A stretch of DNA of 64,000 nucleotides from Aeromicrobium terrae (GCF_008039565.1 NZ_VDUX01000004.1:1-64000); one strand, 5' to 3'; shown: positions 52,160 to 61,830, counted from the stretch's first letter. Numbers and translations: made by a program. Notes: generated by a model from the sequence alone, not told the origin.

Positions 52160-53136
52160 GCAGTGCCTTCCAGGGCCGCCAGGTCGGCGTCGACCATCAG
52201 GCGCGCCAGCTCGGCGACGCCGGTGGTGGTGGTCCAGCCGAGCACCTCGCGCGCCTTGGTGGGGTCGGCGATCAGGCCGTCGACCTCGTTCGGCCGCTCG
52301 TACTGGTCGCCGTGCTTCACGTGGTCCTGCCAGTCGAGCCCGACGTGCGAGAACGCCAGGTCGCAGAAGTCGCGCACGCTCGTGCCGACGCCCGTGCCGA
52401 GGACGAACGTGTCGGGCTCGTCGTGCTGCAGCATCTTCCACATGCCCTCGACGTACTCCGGCGCATAGCCCCAGTCACGCACGGCGTCGATGTTGCCGAG
52501 CACCAGCGACTCCTGCAGGCCGAGCTTGATGCGGGCGACGGCCTGGGTGATCTTGCGGGTCACGAAGTTCTCGCCGCGGCGGGGCGACTCGTGGTTGAAC
52601 AGGATGCCCGACGCGGCGAACATGCCGTACGCCTCGCGGTAGTTGAGCGTGGCCCAGTGCGCGAAGACCTTGGCGGCGCCGTACGGCGAGCGCGGTGCGA
52701 GCGGGCTCGTCTCGACCTGCGGCGGCGGCGTGGAGCCGAACATCTCCGACGTCGACGCCTGGTAGAAGCGGCAGTCGAGCCCGGACGCCCGGATGGCCTC
52801 GAGCAGGCGGATCGTGCCGATGCCGTCGGTGGACGCGGTGTACTCGGGCAGCTCGAACGACACCTGCACGTGGCTCTGCGCCGCCAGGTTGTAGACCTCG
52901 TCCGGCTCGATGGCGTGGATCAGGTTGGTGAGGCTGACCCCGTCGGTCATGTCGCCGTAGTGCAGGTGGAAGCGGGCCGACGTCTCGGCGTCGTCGCGGA
53001 GGTGGTCGATGCGACCGCGGTTGATGGAGGACGACCGTCGCACGAGTCCGTGCACCTCATAGCCCTTGGAGAGCAGGAGCTCGGCCAGGTACGAACCGTC
53101 CTGTCCGGTGACCCCGGTGATGAACGCGCGCTTCAT
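52156..53136 (-). CDS. gmd: GDP-mannose 4,6-dehydratase
   Basis: This 326-residue NADP-dependent SDR converts GDP-D-mannose to GDP-4-keto-6-deoxy-mannose. [19 protein letters not shown] is the cofactor loop, and [14 protein letters not shown] the NADP phosphate-binding segment. ASTSEMFG supplies Thr129 and Glu131, PYGAAK gives Tyr152/Lys156, and [18 protein letters not shown] is the substrate motif. All dehydratase residues are intact. It is followed directly by its altered paralogue and is divergent from a methyltransferase. No GDP-fucose synthase gene is nearby, so the downstream product is open. Confidence 0.94.
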   Translation of the reverse strand: MKRAFITGVTGQDGSYLAELLLSKGYEVHGLVRRSSSINRGRIDHLRDDAETSARFHLHYGDMTDGVSLTNLIHAIEPDEVYNLAAQSHVQVSFELPEYTASTDGIGTIRLLEAIRASGLDCRFYQASTSEMFGSTPPPQVETSPLAPRSPYGAAKVFAHWATLNYREAYGMFAASGILFNHESPRRGENFVTRKITQAVARIKLGLQESLVLGNIDAVRDWGYAPEYVEGMWKMLQHDEPDTFVLGTGVGTSVRDFCDLAFSHVGLDWQDHVKHGDQYERPNEVDGLIADPTKAREVLGWTTTTGVAELARLMVDADLAALEGTA

Positions 53137-53190
53137 GTGAGAACTTTCGGTCGGTGCTGTCCGTACGGCCGCACGAGCATATCGGCCACG

Positions 53191-53196
53191 TATGAT
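53191..53196 (+). promoter_or_regulatory. -10 box (TATGAT) in the gmd/methyltransferase divergent gap
   Basis: TATGAT on the plus strand and TATGCT on the minus strand (53176-53181) lie 9 bp apart, so opposing promoters for the two divergent genes probably overlap. -35 boxes are weak on both. Confidence 0.45.
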
Positions 53197-53237
53197 TGCG
53201 TGGGCCGTCGGCCCGCCACCCCAGAGCTGGAGGATCC

Positions 53238-54176
53238 ATGGAGTCGAGCGGTGTCGAGCGCGCCGGCAGCCTGTTCACGGAGTTCGCCGTCGAGCCTCGC
53301 TGCGAGGCCTGCCTGTCGACCGCCATCGAGCACCACCCGACGTCGCGCAAGAGCGGCTCGGTCATCTACGAGTGCTCGGTCTGCGGGCTGCACGGCATGG
53401 CCACACGCCCGAAGCTGGAGGCCCTCGCCGAGTTCGCCACCACGTACGACCGCGACATGTACGCCGACTGGGTCGACATCACCCGCGCCGGCCAGCTCGA
53501 CCACGACCACGCCGAGGTGCTCGACCGCATCGAGTCCCTCGTCGGCGGCTCCGAGGGCCGCAGCATCTTCGACGTCGGCGCCGGCGCAGGCTCGTTCCTC
53601 TCGATGGCGCGCGACCGCGGCTTCCACCCCACCGGCAACGACCTCTCGCAGGGCGCGGTCGACCTCGCGGGCGAGAGCGGCATCGAGCTCCTGCTCGGCG
53701 ACCTGTCGGAGATCGACGACGCCGGCGAGCACGACGTCGCCACGCTGTGGTGCGTGCTCGCCCACGTGCCCGACGGCGACCAGCTCCTGAAGGACGTCTT
53801 CGACGTGCTCAAGCCCGGCGGCCTGATGTACCTGCAGACCCCGCGCTGGTCGGCCATGGACACCATGGGCATGAAGGCGCACGACTGGACGCGCGGCCGC
53901 ATGACCAAGATCACCGACCGGCGCCTGGCGATGCACCACATGGTGCTGCACACGGCCGACAGCATCCGCGCCCAGCTCGAACGCCTCGGCTTCGAGGTCG
54001 TCGCCGTCGAGCCGCACGTCCGCTACACGCTCACCACCGCCAGCTACCTCGGCTCGCTCGGTTTCGGGGAGACGTGGCAGCAGCGCCTCGCCAAGCCCAT
54101 CGACGGCCTGCTGAACCGCGACCTGTTCTTCCGCAACGTCCTCGACGTCTACGCCCGCCGCCCGCTCGACGCCTAG
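53238..54176 (+). CDS. Zinc-ribbon class I methyltransferase (1)
   Basis: A 312-residue protein. The N-terminal ~45 residues contain two CxxC pairs (RCEACLSTA and [10 protein letters not shown]) predicted to bind Zn2+, then a Methyltransf_23 type domain: [22 protein letters not shown] (motif I), [29 protein letters not shown] and [18 protein letters not shown]. It resembles the N-terminal and central parts of deoxysugar C-methyltransferases but lacks their long C-terminal domain. It is likely to modify a sugar in this cluster. GGAGG before ATG 53238 sets the start; an earlier ATG at 53196 lies within the promoter. Confidence 0.85.
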   Translation: MESSGVERAGSLFTEFAVEPRCEACLSTAIEHHPTSRKSGSVIYECSVCGLHGMATRPKLEALAEFATTYDRDMYADWVDITRAGQLDHDHAEVLDRIESLVGGSEGRSIFDVGAGAGSFLSMARDRGFHPTGNDLSQGAVDLAGESGIELLLGDLSEIDDAGEHDVATLWCVLAHVPDGDQLLKDVFDVLKPGGLMYLQTPRWSAMDTMGMKAHDWTRGRMTKITDRRLAMHHMVLHTADSIRAQLERLGFEVVAVEPHVRYTLTTASYLGSLGFGETWQQRLAKPIDGLLNRDLFFRNVLDVYARRPLDA

Positions 54177-54889
54177 GACGCGAGCGGCGAGGCCTCGGCT
54201 CCGCGGGCGAACGCCTGGCTCGCGTAGTTGAGCCACTGGTGCACGCCCGGGCTGTCGCCGCGCGCGTAGGCAGCGAGGGCCGACCGGTAGCCGTCGGGCA
54301 CGGCGGCGTGACCGGCCTCGGGCACGGTGACCGACGCGGGGTCGATGCCGCGCTCCACCAGCACGAGCCGCTCGGCGGCGCGAGCCACGACGCCGGCGTG
54401 CGACGCGAACGCACCGCACGTGGCGATCTCGGCGTGGACGAGGGCGGCGACGACCAGGCCGGGCGCCTCGGTGGGCTGCACGAGCATCCGGGCGAGCTCG
54501 TTCAGGCGGTCGGCACCGATGGGGTTGGCCGGGCGGCCGAGCTCGTCGTCCGGCACGGATCCGGCCGCGGCCATGGCGTGGAGCCGCGCGATGGCTTGCA
54601 GCGGCGCCTTGCGCCAGGTGGACAACAGGCCGAGCAGCTCGGTCGACAGGTGCAAGGCTGCGCGGGCGGTGGTGTCGCCCCCGCCGGCCGCGAGCGCGTC
54701 GGCGTCGACGCCGCTGCCTTCGAGCGACGCAGACGCGGCGGCGCCGAGCAGCAGGGACCGCGCCGTGTCCTCGGGCGTCGTCTGCCGGAGGCCTCGGTCG
54801 CGCAGCAGGGCGTCGATGCCGTCGCGCGTGGCCGAGTAGGACGAGGGCACGCCCTCGAGCGACAGGACGGCCAGGAACGGGTCACTCAC
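54173..54889 (-). CDS. Helical protein with a degenerate Fic-like segment
   Basis: A 238-residue soluble helical protein. VVAALVHAEIATCGAFASHAGVVARAAERLVLVERGID aligns by eye with the Fic core (H-x-F-x-x-G-N-G-R), but the catalytic His, Asn and Arg pattern reads AFASHAGVVAR, so AMP-transfer activity is unlikely. The rest (SLLLGAAASASLEGSG, LNELARMLVQPTEAPGLV) also recalls Fic-domain folds. The Fic link is an inference, and I would otherwise call it a conserved actinobacterial protein of unknown function. GTG 54889 is preferred over an upstream Arg-rich reading. It overlaps the methyltransferase on the other strand tail to tail by 4 bp. Confidence 0.6.
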   Translation of the reverse strand: MSDPFLAVLSLEGVPSSYSATRDGIDALLRDRGLRQTTPEDTARSLLLGAAASASLEGSGVDADALAAGGGDTTARAALHLSTELLGLLSTWRKAPLQAIARLHAMAAAGSVPDDELGRPANPIGADRLNELARMLVQPTEAPGLVVAALVHAEIATCGAFASHAGVVARAAERLVLVERGIDPASVTVPEAGHAAVPDGYRSALAAYARGDSPGVHQWLNYASQAFARGAEASPLAS

Positions 54890-54951
54890 CGGGTGAGCGT
54901 ATCGGCGCGCGTCCCCGGTCTTCCGAGGGTGTCCCGGTAGCCTGCGACGTG

Positions 54952-55671
54952 ATGAACGAGTCCGGTGTCCTGAGCACAGAAGCCGCTCCCGGCGGACGGA
55001 CCGGCGCGGAGCGAACCGCCACCTGGATGGTCGGCGAGCGGCTCTCATGCGTGCTCCACATGGGTGACAGCTCGCTCGCGTACCTGCTGGCCGACCAGGG
55101 CCACGAGGTGGTCATCGCGGGCGACGACGTCACCGGCGTCCGCCACCCCGAGATCCAGTACGTGAAGAGCCAGGGCGAGCGCTTGCCGTTCATCTCCGAC
55201 GTGTTCGACGTCGTCATCGCCCCCGAGCTGCGCGACGCGCCCGTGGCGCTCGCCGAGTACGCCCGCGTGCTGATGCCCGGCGGCCTGCTCTCCACCGTCA
55301 CCCGCACGTACGACAGCTCGATCCCCTGGATGCGCAAGCTGCGCGAGATCGTCGGCGACTGGTCCCCCGCGCACACCCCGGCCGACACGTTCACCGCCAG
55401 CGGGCTGTTCGAGGAGCCGGAGACCAACGAGTTCGGCACCTGGGAGGAGCTCGACCTCGCCGGCCTGCTGCGCTTCGCCGAGCAGACCAAGCACCCGTCC
55501 GTCGGCGACGACGCCATGGCGCGCGTGCACGAGCTGTTCACGTCCTACGGTGCCCAGACCGGCACCCTGCGGCTGCGCCACCAGACGCACTGCCTGCGAG
55601 CACGCGTCGTCAAGGAGAACCTCGCCCGCGAGGAGGCTCCGCCGGACGCGACGCTGATCGAGCTCGGCTAG
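54952..55671 (+). CDS. Class I SAM-dependent methyltransferase-like protein
   Basis: A 239-residue protein with a Methyltransf_11-like fold but weakened motif I (RLSCVLHMGDSSLAYLLADQGHEVVIAGD, lacking the GxGxG), followed by LPFISDVFDVVIAPELRDAPVALAEYARVLMPGGLLSTVTRTYD. The C-terminal third is charged and unusual (EETNEFGTWEELDLAGLLRFAEQ). The loss of the SAM glycine loop may mean altered or lost catalysis. TAGCCT (54938-54943) lies 8 nt before ATG 54952; an adjacent GTG at 54949 is an alternative. The gene is followed by a dispersed palindrome. Confidence 0.75.
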   Translation: MNESGVLSTEAAPGGRTGAERTATWMVGERLSCVLHMGDSSLAYLLADQGHEVVIAGDDVTGVRHPEIQYVKSQGERLPFISDVFDVVIAPELRDAPVALAEYARVLMPGGLLSTVTRTYDSSIPWMRKLREIVGDWSPAHTPADTFTASGLFEEPETNEFGTWEELDLAGLLRFAEQTKHPSVGDDAMARVHELFTSYGAQTGTLRLRHQTHCLRARVVKENLAREEAPPDATLIELG

Positions 55672-55674
55672 GAA

Positions 55675-55787
55675 CATCTCGATACACCTGCTCGCAGAGC
55701 TCGCATGCACTCGATCATCGAGCGGTGCGTCTCGGGGGTCGAGTGCGTTCGCGAGCGCCAGCGAGCTGGGCGTGTATCGAGACCACG
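55675..55787. repeat. Dispersed imperfect palindrome, copy 2
   Basis: TCTCGATACAC (55677-55687) pairs with GTGTATCGAGA (55772-55782). Positions 55737-55785 match the reverse complement of 333-381 with two differences over 49 bp, so this is the same family as copy 1, inverted. It fills most of the 141-bp gap between two convergent methyltransferase genes and encodes nothing. Confidence 0.8.
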
Positions 55788-55812
55788 AGGCGGATGCAGG
55801 CTCGTCTGACCC

Positions 55813-56586
55813 CTATATCGGCGCGGCGCGGCGCACGAGCGACCGCACCATGGCCCGGCGCTTGGCGATCTGGTCCGACAGCAGCACCTTCGTGCTGCGG
55901 CGGACCGGCTGACGGTGGAACAGGTGGTAGTTCTCGCCGTTCGTCGTGAGCTGGTAGCCGAGCCGCTCCGCCAGGATCTCCAGGGACCGACGGGTGTGGA
56001 ACGCGATGTGCTGGCCGGAGCCGAGCATGTAGTACCACCACTCGTCCGGCTTCGGCGGCGCCGCAGGGTCGTGCAGCATCGTGGTGAAGAACATCCGGTC
56101 GTTCGCGGCGGCCACCTTGGCGAGCTCCTCGGCCGGGTCGACCAGGTGCTCCATGACCTCGAACGCCGTGACCATGTCGTACGAGTCGAGCTCGTCGCCG
56201 TCGAACCCCGGCGCGAGGACGTTCTTGGCGTACGGGTCGAACGTGTAGAAGTCGAGGCCCTTGTCGCGCATCATCCGGGTGAGCGTGCCGTAGCCGCCGG
56301 CCCAGTCGAGGAACCGGCCGCTGCCGAGCCGCTCGCTGCGGATCAGCAGCGACGTCACCGTGGCGAGCAGGCGACTGCGACGCAGCAGGCCGGCGTCGCC
56401 GTCGTAGATGGCGCTGTCGTACGCCTCGTCGAGCCAGTACGGGTTCGGGGCGGTGATGATGCCGCACGACGGGCAGAGGTGGAACTCCACCTCGTAGCGA
56501 TCGAGCACCGTGCCGTTCTCGAAGTGCTGCATCCGGGTGCCGCAGATGACGCAGTCGTGGTCCTGGCCCTGGGTGCGCTCGCTCAC
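55813..56586 (-). CDS. Zinc-ribbon class I methyltransferase (2)
   Basis: A 257-residue protein. CVICGTRMQHF and HLCPSCGIITAPNPYWLDEAYDSAIYDGDAGLL form the N-terminal zinc ribbon. FLDWAGGYGTLTRMMRDKGLDFYTFDPYAKN is motif I plus acidic loop (WAGGYGT in place of the usual GxGxG), then YDMVTAFEVMEHLVDPAEEL and MFFTTMLHD; it is Methyltransf_23 type. It shares domain order with the gene at 53238 but little sequence. GTG 56586 lies 6 nt after TACACT (56593-56598, minus strand), giving a leaderless arrangement. It probably modifies the surface glycan. Confidence 0.84.
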   Translation of the reverse strand: MSERTQGQDHDCVICGTRMQHFENGTVLDRYEVEFHLCPSCGIITAPNPYWLDEAYDSAIYDGDAGLLRRSRLLATVTSLLIRSERLGSGRFLDWAGGYGTLTRMMRDKGLDFYTFDPYAKNVLAPGFDGDELDSYDMVTAFEVMEHLVDPAEELAKVAAANDRMFFTTMLHDPAAPPKPDEWWYYMLGSGQHIAFHTRRSLEILAERLGYQLTTNGENYHLFHRQPVRRSTKVLLSDQIAKRRAMVRSLVRRAAPI

Positions 56587-56661
56587 CGCAGCAGTGTAGG
56601 GCGTGTCTGCGGGATTCGTCGGCACTCTCTCCTACCGTTGCGAGAGAAGGAAGGAGAAGGC

Positions 56662-56823
56662 ATGAGCGAGTCACTGGTCGACCTCGGGCTGGCCCTGGTG
56701 TGCGGGACCTGCGAGTGCGAGATCGACTTCCCCGATGCCACCACCGCGGAGGTGGGCGTGTGCCGCGAGTGCGGCATCGCGTTCCTCGTCGACCGCCCCG
56801 TCGCGAGCAGCCGCACCGCCTGA
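56662..56823 (+). CDS. Small zinc-ribbon protein
   Basis: A 53-residue protein, MSESLVDLGLALVCGTCECE...VGVCRECGIAFLVDRP, with two CxxC pairs (CGTCEC and CRECG) predicted to bind one Zn2+. AAGGAGAAGG before the ATG is a strong ribosome binding site. It lies 20 bp upstream of guaB1, which has its own leaderless-type promoter inside the gap. I do not know its function; a small regulatory or redox zinc ribbon is possible. Confidence 0.75.
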   Translation: MSESLVDLGLALVCGTCECEIDFPDATTAEVGVCRECGIAFLVDRPVASSRTA

Positions 56824-56831
56824 AACCTCCG

Positions 56832-58301
<1,470 letters not shown>

Positions 58302-58310
58302 TCACCGTCG

Positions 58311-58368
58311 TTTCGACAGGCTCAACGACCGGTGGTTGAGTGAGCCCCGGTCCTTGAGCTTGTCGAAA
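58311..58368. repeat. TTTCGACA-type intergenic palindrome
   Basis: TTTCGACAGGCTCAA (58311-58325) pairs with TTGAGCTTGTCGAAA (58354-58368) with one mismatch, and GACCGG (58327-58332) with CCGGTC (58347-58352) inside. This sequence type is common between genes in Nocardioidaceae and relatives, to my knowledge. It sits between convergent guaB1 and TetR genes, may act as their terminator, and overlaps the end of the TetR reading frame. Confidence 0.8.
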
Positions 58369-58894
58369 GGACGTTCTGAGCGGCGATCCCCGCCACGACG
58401 ATCGCGAGGCCGTCGGCGAACGTGTCGGCGCGGGCGAGCGGGTCGTCGTCGATCGCCCCGGCGCTTCCGGCCTGGAGGGCTAGCTGCTCGTCGGTGACGT
58501 GGCCGAGCACGAAGTACAGGACCGTGGCGGCCGCCACCGGGTCGCCGAGGATCTCCTCGAGCCGGGCGCCGGGATCCACCTCGCCGAGCCCGAACGCGTG
58601 GGCGGCCGCCACCAGCTCGCCGCCGTCGCGGTAGGCCAGCATGGCGTCGCGCAGCGCGTGGGCGTAGCCGCGCACCTGGTCCTCCCAGGAGCCGTCGACC
58701 GGACGGTCGCCGCGGCGCAGCACCTCGTCGGCCACTGCGGCGAGCAGGGCCTGCTTGCTCGGGAAGTGCCAGTACAGGGCGCTGGCTCTGACGTCCAGGT
58801 CGGCGGCGAGGCGGCGCATCGACAGGTCGGCCAGTCCGTACCGGTCGAGCACGTCGAGCGCGTGCTCGACGACGTCGGACCGGGAGTGGCTCAT
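58322..58894 (-). CDS. TetR-family regulator whose C-terminus reads into a repeat
   Basis: A 190-residue regulator. SDVVEHALDVLDRYGLADLSMRRLAADLDVRASALYWHFPSKQALLAAVADEVL is the TetR helix-turn-helix, with the recognition helix at ALYWHFPSK. The C-terminal ligand domain (GYAHALRDAMLAYRDGGELVAAAHAFGL...AATVLYFVLGHVTDEQLAL) resembles the TetR_C class of tetracycline-type repressors. The last ~16 codons (58325-58372, STSSRTGAHSTTGR) are read from the palindromic repeat, so the natural C-terminus has probably been altered by insertion. Ligand and targets are unknown; no exporter is adjacent. ATG 58894. Confidence 0.87.
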   Translation of the reverse strand: MSHSRSDVVEHALDVLDRYGLADLSMRRLAADLDVRASALYWHFPSKQALLAAVADEVLRRGDRPVDGSWEDQVRGYAHALRDAMLAYRDGGELVAAAHAFGLGEVDPGARLEEILGDPVAAATVLYFVLGHVTDEQLALQAGSAGAIDDDPLARADTFADGLAIVVAGIAAQNVLSTSSRTGAHSTTGR

Positions 58895-59039
58895 GACGCC
58901 GCACGCTACCTGAACACCGTTCACCTGAGCCAGGGATTCGGACCCTAGTCGGCACGGGCCCGGTCCCCTAGGCTGCCCGACACGCGGATGCCTCGGGGGA
59001 CGTCTTCGCGGCGACGCGTCACATAGGGGGAACATCACG

Positions 59040-60644
59040 ATGCGCAGAACCAAGGGGTGGGCTGTGTCCGCAGCCCTGACCGCGCTGGCCGCCACCGCCG
59101 CTGGGATCCAGTCGGCGTCCGCGGCGCCCAGCGACCGCCCGGCCACGCAGACTCGCCAGATCTCCGAGGACGGCTCCCGGGCCGACTCGGCGATCGCGAA
59201 GGCCCGGGACCATGCCGACCGCACCAAGGTCGGCGCCCACCAGAAGCTCGTCGTCACGGACGCGCTCGCCGACTCCACCGGCGAGACCCACGTCCGCATG
59301 CGCCGCACCTACCAGGGGCTCCGCGTGATCGGCGGCGACCTCGTCGTCCACCAGTCCGCGAACGGCGCGTTCGAGGGATCCTCGCAAACGCTGAAGGCGG
59401 ACCTGACACTGTCCGCGCAACCGGAGGTCACGGCCGCGAAGGCCGCGGCCAAGGTCAAGGCGAGCAAGGACTCCAAGCCCGAGCTCGTCGTGGACGCCAC
59501 CACCGCCACCCCGCGCCTCGCCTGGCGGGTCACCGTCAGCGGCGCGCAGAAGGACGGCACCCCGAGCCGCATCGACAACTACGTCGACGCCCGCTCCGGC
59601 AAGGTCATCCGCAGCGAGCAGCGCATCCAGACCGTCGATGGTGACGGCAACACGCTGTACAGCGGTCTCGTCCCACTGCGCCTCACCCAGTCCGGGTCGT
59701 CGTACCAGCTGAAGGACCCGACGCGCGGCGGCACCTACACGGTCGACGTCAACAACGGCACCGACAACATCCTGTGCACGCTGCTCGGCCTCGGCTGCCC
59801 GAAGGAGACGCTGTTCACCAGCACCGACACCCACTTCGGCACCGGCTCCAACAGCAACCGTGAGTCCGCCGCGGCCGACGCGCAGTTCGGCACCAACGTC
59901 ACCTGGGACTACTACCAGCAGACGTTCGGCCGCAACGGCATCTTCGGCACCGGCGCCGGCTCGTACAACCGCGTCCACTACGGCAAGAACTACGTGAACG
60001 CGTTCTGGGACGGCAAGCGCATGACCTACGGCGACGGCGACGGCTCCGGCTACGGACCGCTCACCTCGCTCGACGTCACGGGCCACGAGATGTCGCACGG
60101 CGTCACCGAGAACACCGCCGGTCTGACCTACTCCGGCGAGTCCGGCGGTCTCAACGAGGCCACCAGCGACATCTTCGGCACGATGGTCGAGTTCTTCGCG
60201 GCCAACAGCCAGGACCCGGGCGACTACCTCATCGGCGAGGAGTTCGACCTCGCGCACCACACCGGGTTCCGCCGCATGGACAACCCGGCGAGCGACGGTG
60301 ACTCGCTGAGCTGCTGGTCGACGAACGCCAAGAACGTCGACGTGCACTACTCCTCCGGCATCGGCAACCACTTCTTCTACCTGCTGGCCGAAGGGTCGGG
60401 AGCGAAGACGATCGGTGGGGTCGCGCACAGCTCGACGACCTGCAACGGCTCCACGGTGACCGGCATCGGCCGGGCCCAGGCCGCGGCGATCTGGTACCGC
60501 GCGCTCACGGTCTACATGACGTCGAGCACCAACTACGCCGGTGCTCGCACCGCCACGCTGAACGCTGCCAGTGACCTCTACGGGGCAAGCAGCGCCCAGC
60601 GCAACGCGGTCGCGGCCGCCTGGAGCGCGGTGAGCGTCGGCTGA
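59040..60644 (+). CDS. Secreted M4 (thermolysin-like) metallopeptidase
   Basis: A 534-residue exported zinc protease. The signal peptide (residues 1-28, ...GIQSASAAPS) is followed by an FTP/PepSY propeptide (to about 195) that inhibits and folds the enzyme, then the catalytic domain. The HExxH site is TGHEMSH (His349, Glu350, His353) with the third zinc ligand Glu373 in GGLNEATSD. The C-terminal M4 domain contains WYRALTVYMTSSTNYAGART and a final helix. It probably degrades extracellular protein. GGGGGAAC before the ATG is the ribosome binding site. It is divergent from the TetR gene (145-bp gap). Confidence 0.95.
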   Translation: MRRTKGWAVSAALTALAATAAGIQSASAAPSDRPATQTRQISEDGSRADSAIAKARDHADRTKVGAHQKLVVTDALADSTGETHVRMRRTYQGLRVIGGDLVVHQSANGAFEGSSQTLKADLTLSAQPEVTAAKAAAKVKASKDSKPELVVDATTATPRLAWRVTVSGAQKDGTPSRIDNYVDARSGKVIRSEQRIQTVDGDGNTLYSGLVPLRLTQSGSSYQLKDPTRGGTYTVDVNNGTDNILCTLLGLGCPKETLFTSTDTHFGTGSNSNRESAAADAQFGTNVTWDYYQQTFGRNGIFGTGAGSYNRVHYGKNYVNAFWDGKRMTYGDGDGSGYGPLTSLDVTGHEMSHGVTENTAGLTYSGESGGLNEATSDIFGTMVEFFAANSQDPGDYLIGEEFDLAHHTGFRRMDNPASDGDSLSCWSTNAKNVDVHYSSGIGNHFFYLLAEGSGAKTIGGVAHSSTTCNGSTVTGIGRAQAAAIWYRALTVYMTSSTNYAGARTATLNAASDLYGASSAQRNAVAAAWSAVSVG

Positions 60645-60665
60645 GCCACGGCAAGGGTTCGGTCG

Positions 60666-61178
60666 TCAGTAACCGCCGGAGTATCCGCCGTCGCTGTCGG
60701 ACTCCGCGGGCTCCTTCTTGACGACCGAACCCTTGTCGTCCAGCACGTACCAGATCTGGTCCACTCCCTGCCCGTTCACGTCGCCGGCCGCCTTGTCGCC
60801 GGCGTAGTAGTACAGCGGGTGACCGGCGTAGGTGGCCTGGTTCCCCGTCGTCGTCGTGCCGATGAGGCTCGCGTTGGCACCGTCGCCGGCAGTCGGCTTG
60901 CCCTTCACGACGGGCCACTGCGCCTTGCACGTGGCGTCACAGTCCATCGACGCGGTGTTGTCGCCGTCGTGGACGAAGAGGTAGAGCGTGCGGCCGCTGC
61001 CGTCGACGAGGATGTCGCCGAGCGACGAGTCGGCCACGGCGATCGTCGACGGGTCCTGCGGGGCGGAGCTGGCCGGGGCGCCGGCGTCGTCCGATCCGGA
61101 GGAGTCCGACCCGCAGGCGGTGAGGCCGAGCGCGATCGTGGCGGTGAGGCTGAGGATGGCGAGGAGTCGCTTGGTCAT
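60666..61178 (-). CDS. Lipoprotein with tandem COG4315-type repeats
   Basis: A 170-residue lipoprotein; the lipobox LTAC places the lipidated Cys at 22. Two copies of the secreted-repeat domain follow: ILVDGSGRTLYLFVHDGDNTASMDCDATCKAQWPVV (Cys79/83 type pair) and ATYAGHPLYYYAGDKAAGDVNGQGVDQIWYVLDDKG. The family is widespread and mostly of unknown role. The acidic Gly/Ser tail (SDSDGGYSGGY) is notable. It is divergent from the ECF sigma gene with a 73-bp gap, so it may be a target of that sigma factor. Convergent with the M4 gene 21 bp away. Confidence 0.9.
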   Translation of the reverse strand: MTKRLLAILSLTATIALGLTACGSDSSGSDDAGAPASSAPQDPSTIAVADSSLGDILVDGSGRTLYLFVHDGDNTASMDCDATCKAQWPVVKGKPTAGDGANASLIGTTTTGNQATYAGHPLYYYAGDKAAGDVNGQGVDQIWYVLDDKGSVVKKEPAESDSDGGYSGGY

Positions 61179-61220
61179 GGCCGTGGTACGCGGGGGCAGG
61201 AGAAAGGGATTGACCGCAAT

Positions 61221-61246
61221 CCATCCGACGCTCCCGGACGTACCGT
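61221..61246 (+). promoter_or_regulatory. Candidate promoter of the ECF sigma operon
   Basis: Two overlapping readings exist. TACCGT (61241-61246) lies 5 nt before GTG 61252 and resembles a leaderless -10. CCATCC (61221-61226), 16 bp and CCGTGA (61243-61248) resemble a SigK-like autoregulated ECF promoter. An inverted repeat GATTG-ACCG-CAATC lies just upstream (61208-61221). Confidence 0.35.
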
Positions 61247-61251
61247 GAGGT

Positions 61252-61830
61252 GTGGAAGTGTTCTCCCGCGCTGATCGCACCGCGGACGCCGCGCTCATCG
61301 CGGGGTTCGCGCTCGGTGACGCGCAAGCGACCACGGCGTTCGTCCGTCGCTTCCAGCACCCGGTCTTCGGCATGGCGTACTCGGTGACCCGGGACCAGGG
61401 CCTCGCCGAGGACGTCAGCCAGGAGGTGTTCGTGCGCGCGTGGAAGGCGGCCGGGAGCTACGACGTGCGGCGCGCGTCCGTCCTCACCTGGCTGCTGACG
61501 ATCACCCGGAACGCCGCCATCGACGCGATCCGGACCAAGCGCCCGACGCCCGTCGACGACGACTCCCTCGACCCGCTGCTCGAGGCGACGCTCCAGCCGC
61601 CGAGCGCCGAGGACGTCGCGCTGCTGTCTCTGGAGTCGCGGCAGGCGGCGGAACGGCTGCGGAGCCTGCCACCGGAGCAGGCCCGGGCCGTCACGCTCGC
61701 CGTCATCGGCGGCTGCACGGCCGCGGAGGTCGCCCGGCGCGAAGGCATCCCGCTGGGTACGGCCAAGACCCGGATCCGGACCGGCCTGCACCGGCTCCGC
61801 GACGCGATGAAGGAGGCCCGGCATGACTGA
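61252..61830 (+). CDS. ECF-family RNA polymerase sigma factor
   Basis: A 192-residue two-domain sigma. Region 2 is FVRRFQHPVFGMAYSVTRDQGLAEDVSQEVFVRAWKAAGSYDVRRASVLTWLLTITRNAAIDAIR, including the -10 recognition helix. Region 4 is ERLRSLPPEQARAVTLAVIGGCTAAEVARREGIPLGTAKTRIRTGLHRLRDAM, a helix-turn-helix for -35. The linker is short and acidic. It is coupled to the anti-sigma gene by an 8-bp overlap. Its regulon is unknown but may include the adjacent lipoprotein. GTG start 61252. Confidence 0.93.
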   Translation: MEVFSRADRTADAALIAGFALGDAQATTAFVRRFQHPVFGMAYSVTRDQGLAEDVSQEVFVRAWKAAGSYDVRRASVLTWLLTITRNAAIDAIRTKRPTPVDDDSLDPLLEATLQPPSAEDVALLSLESRQAAERLRSLPPEQARAVTLAVIGGCTAAEVARREGIPLGTAKTRIRTGLHRLRDAMKEARHD

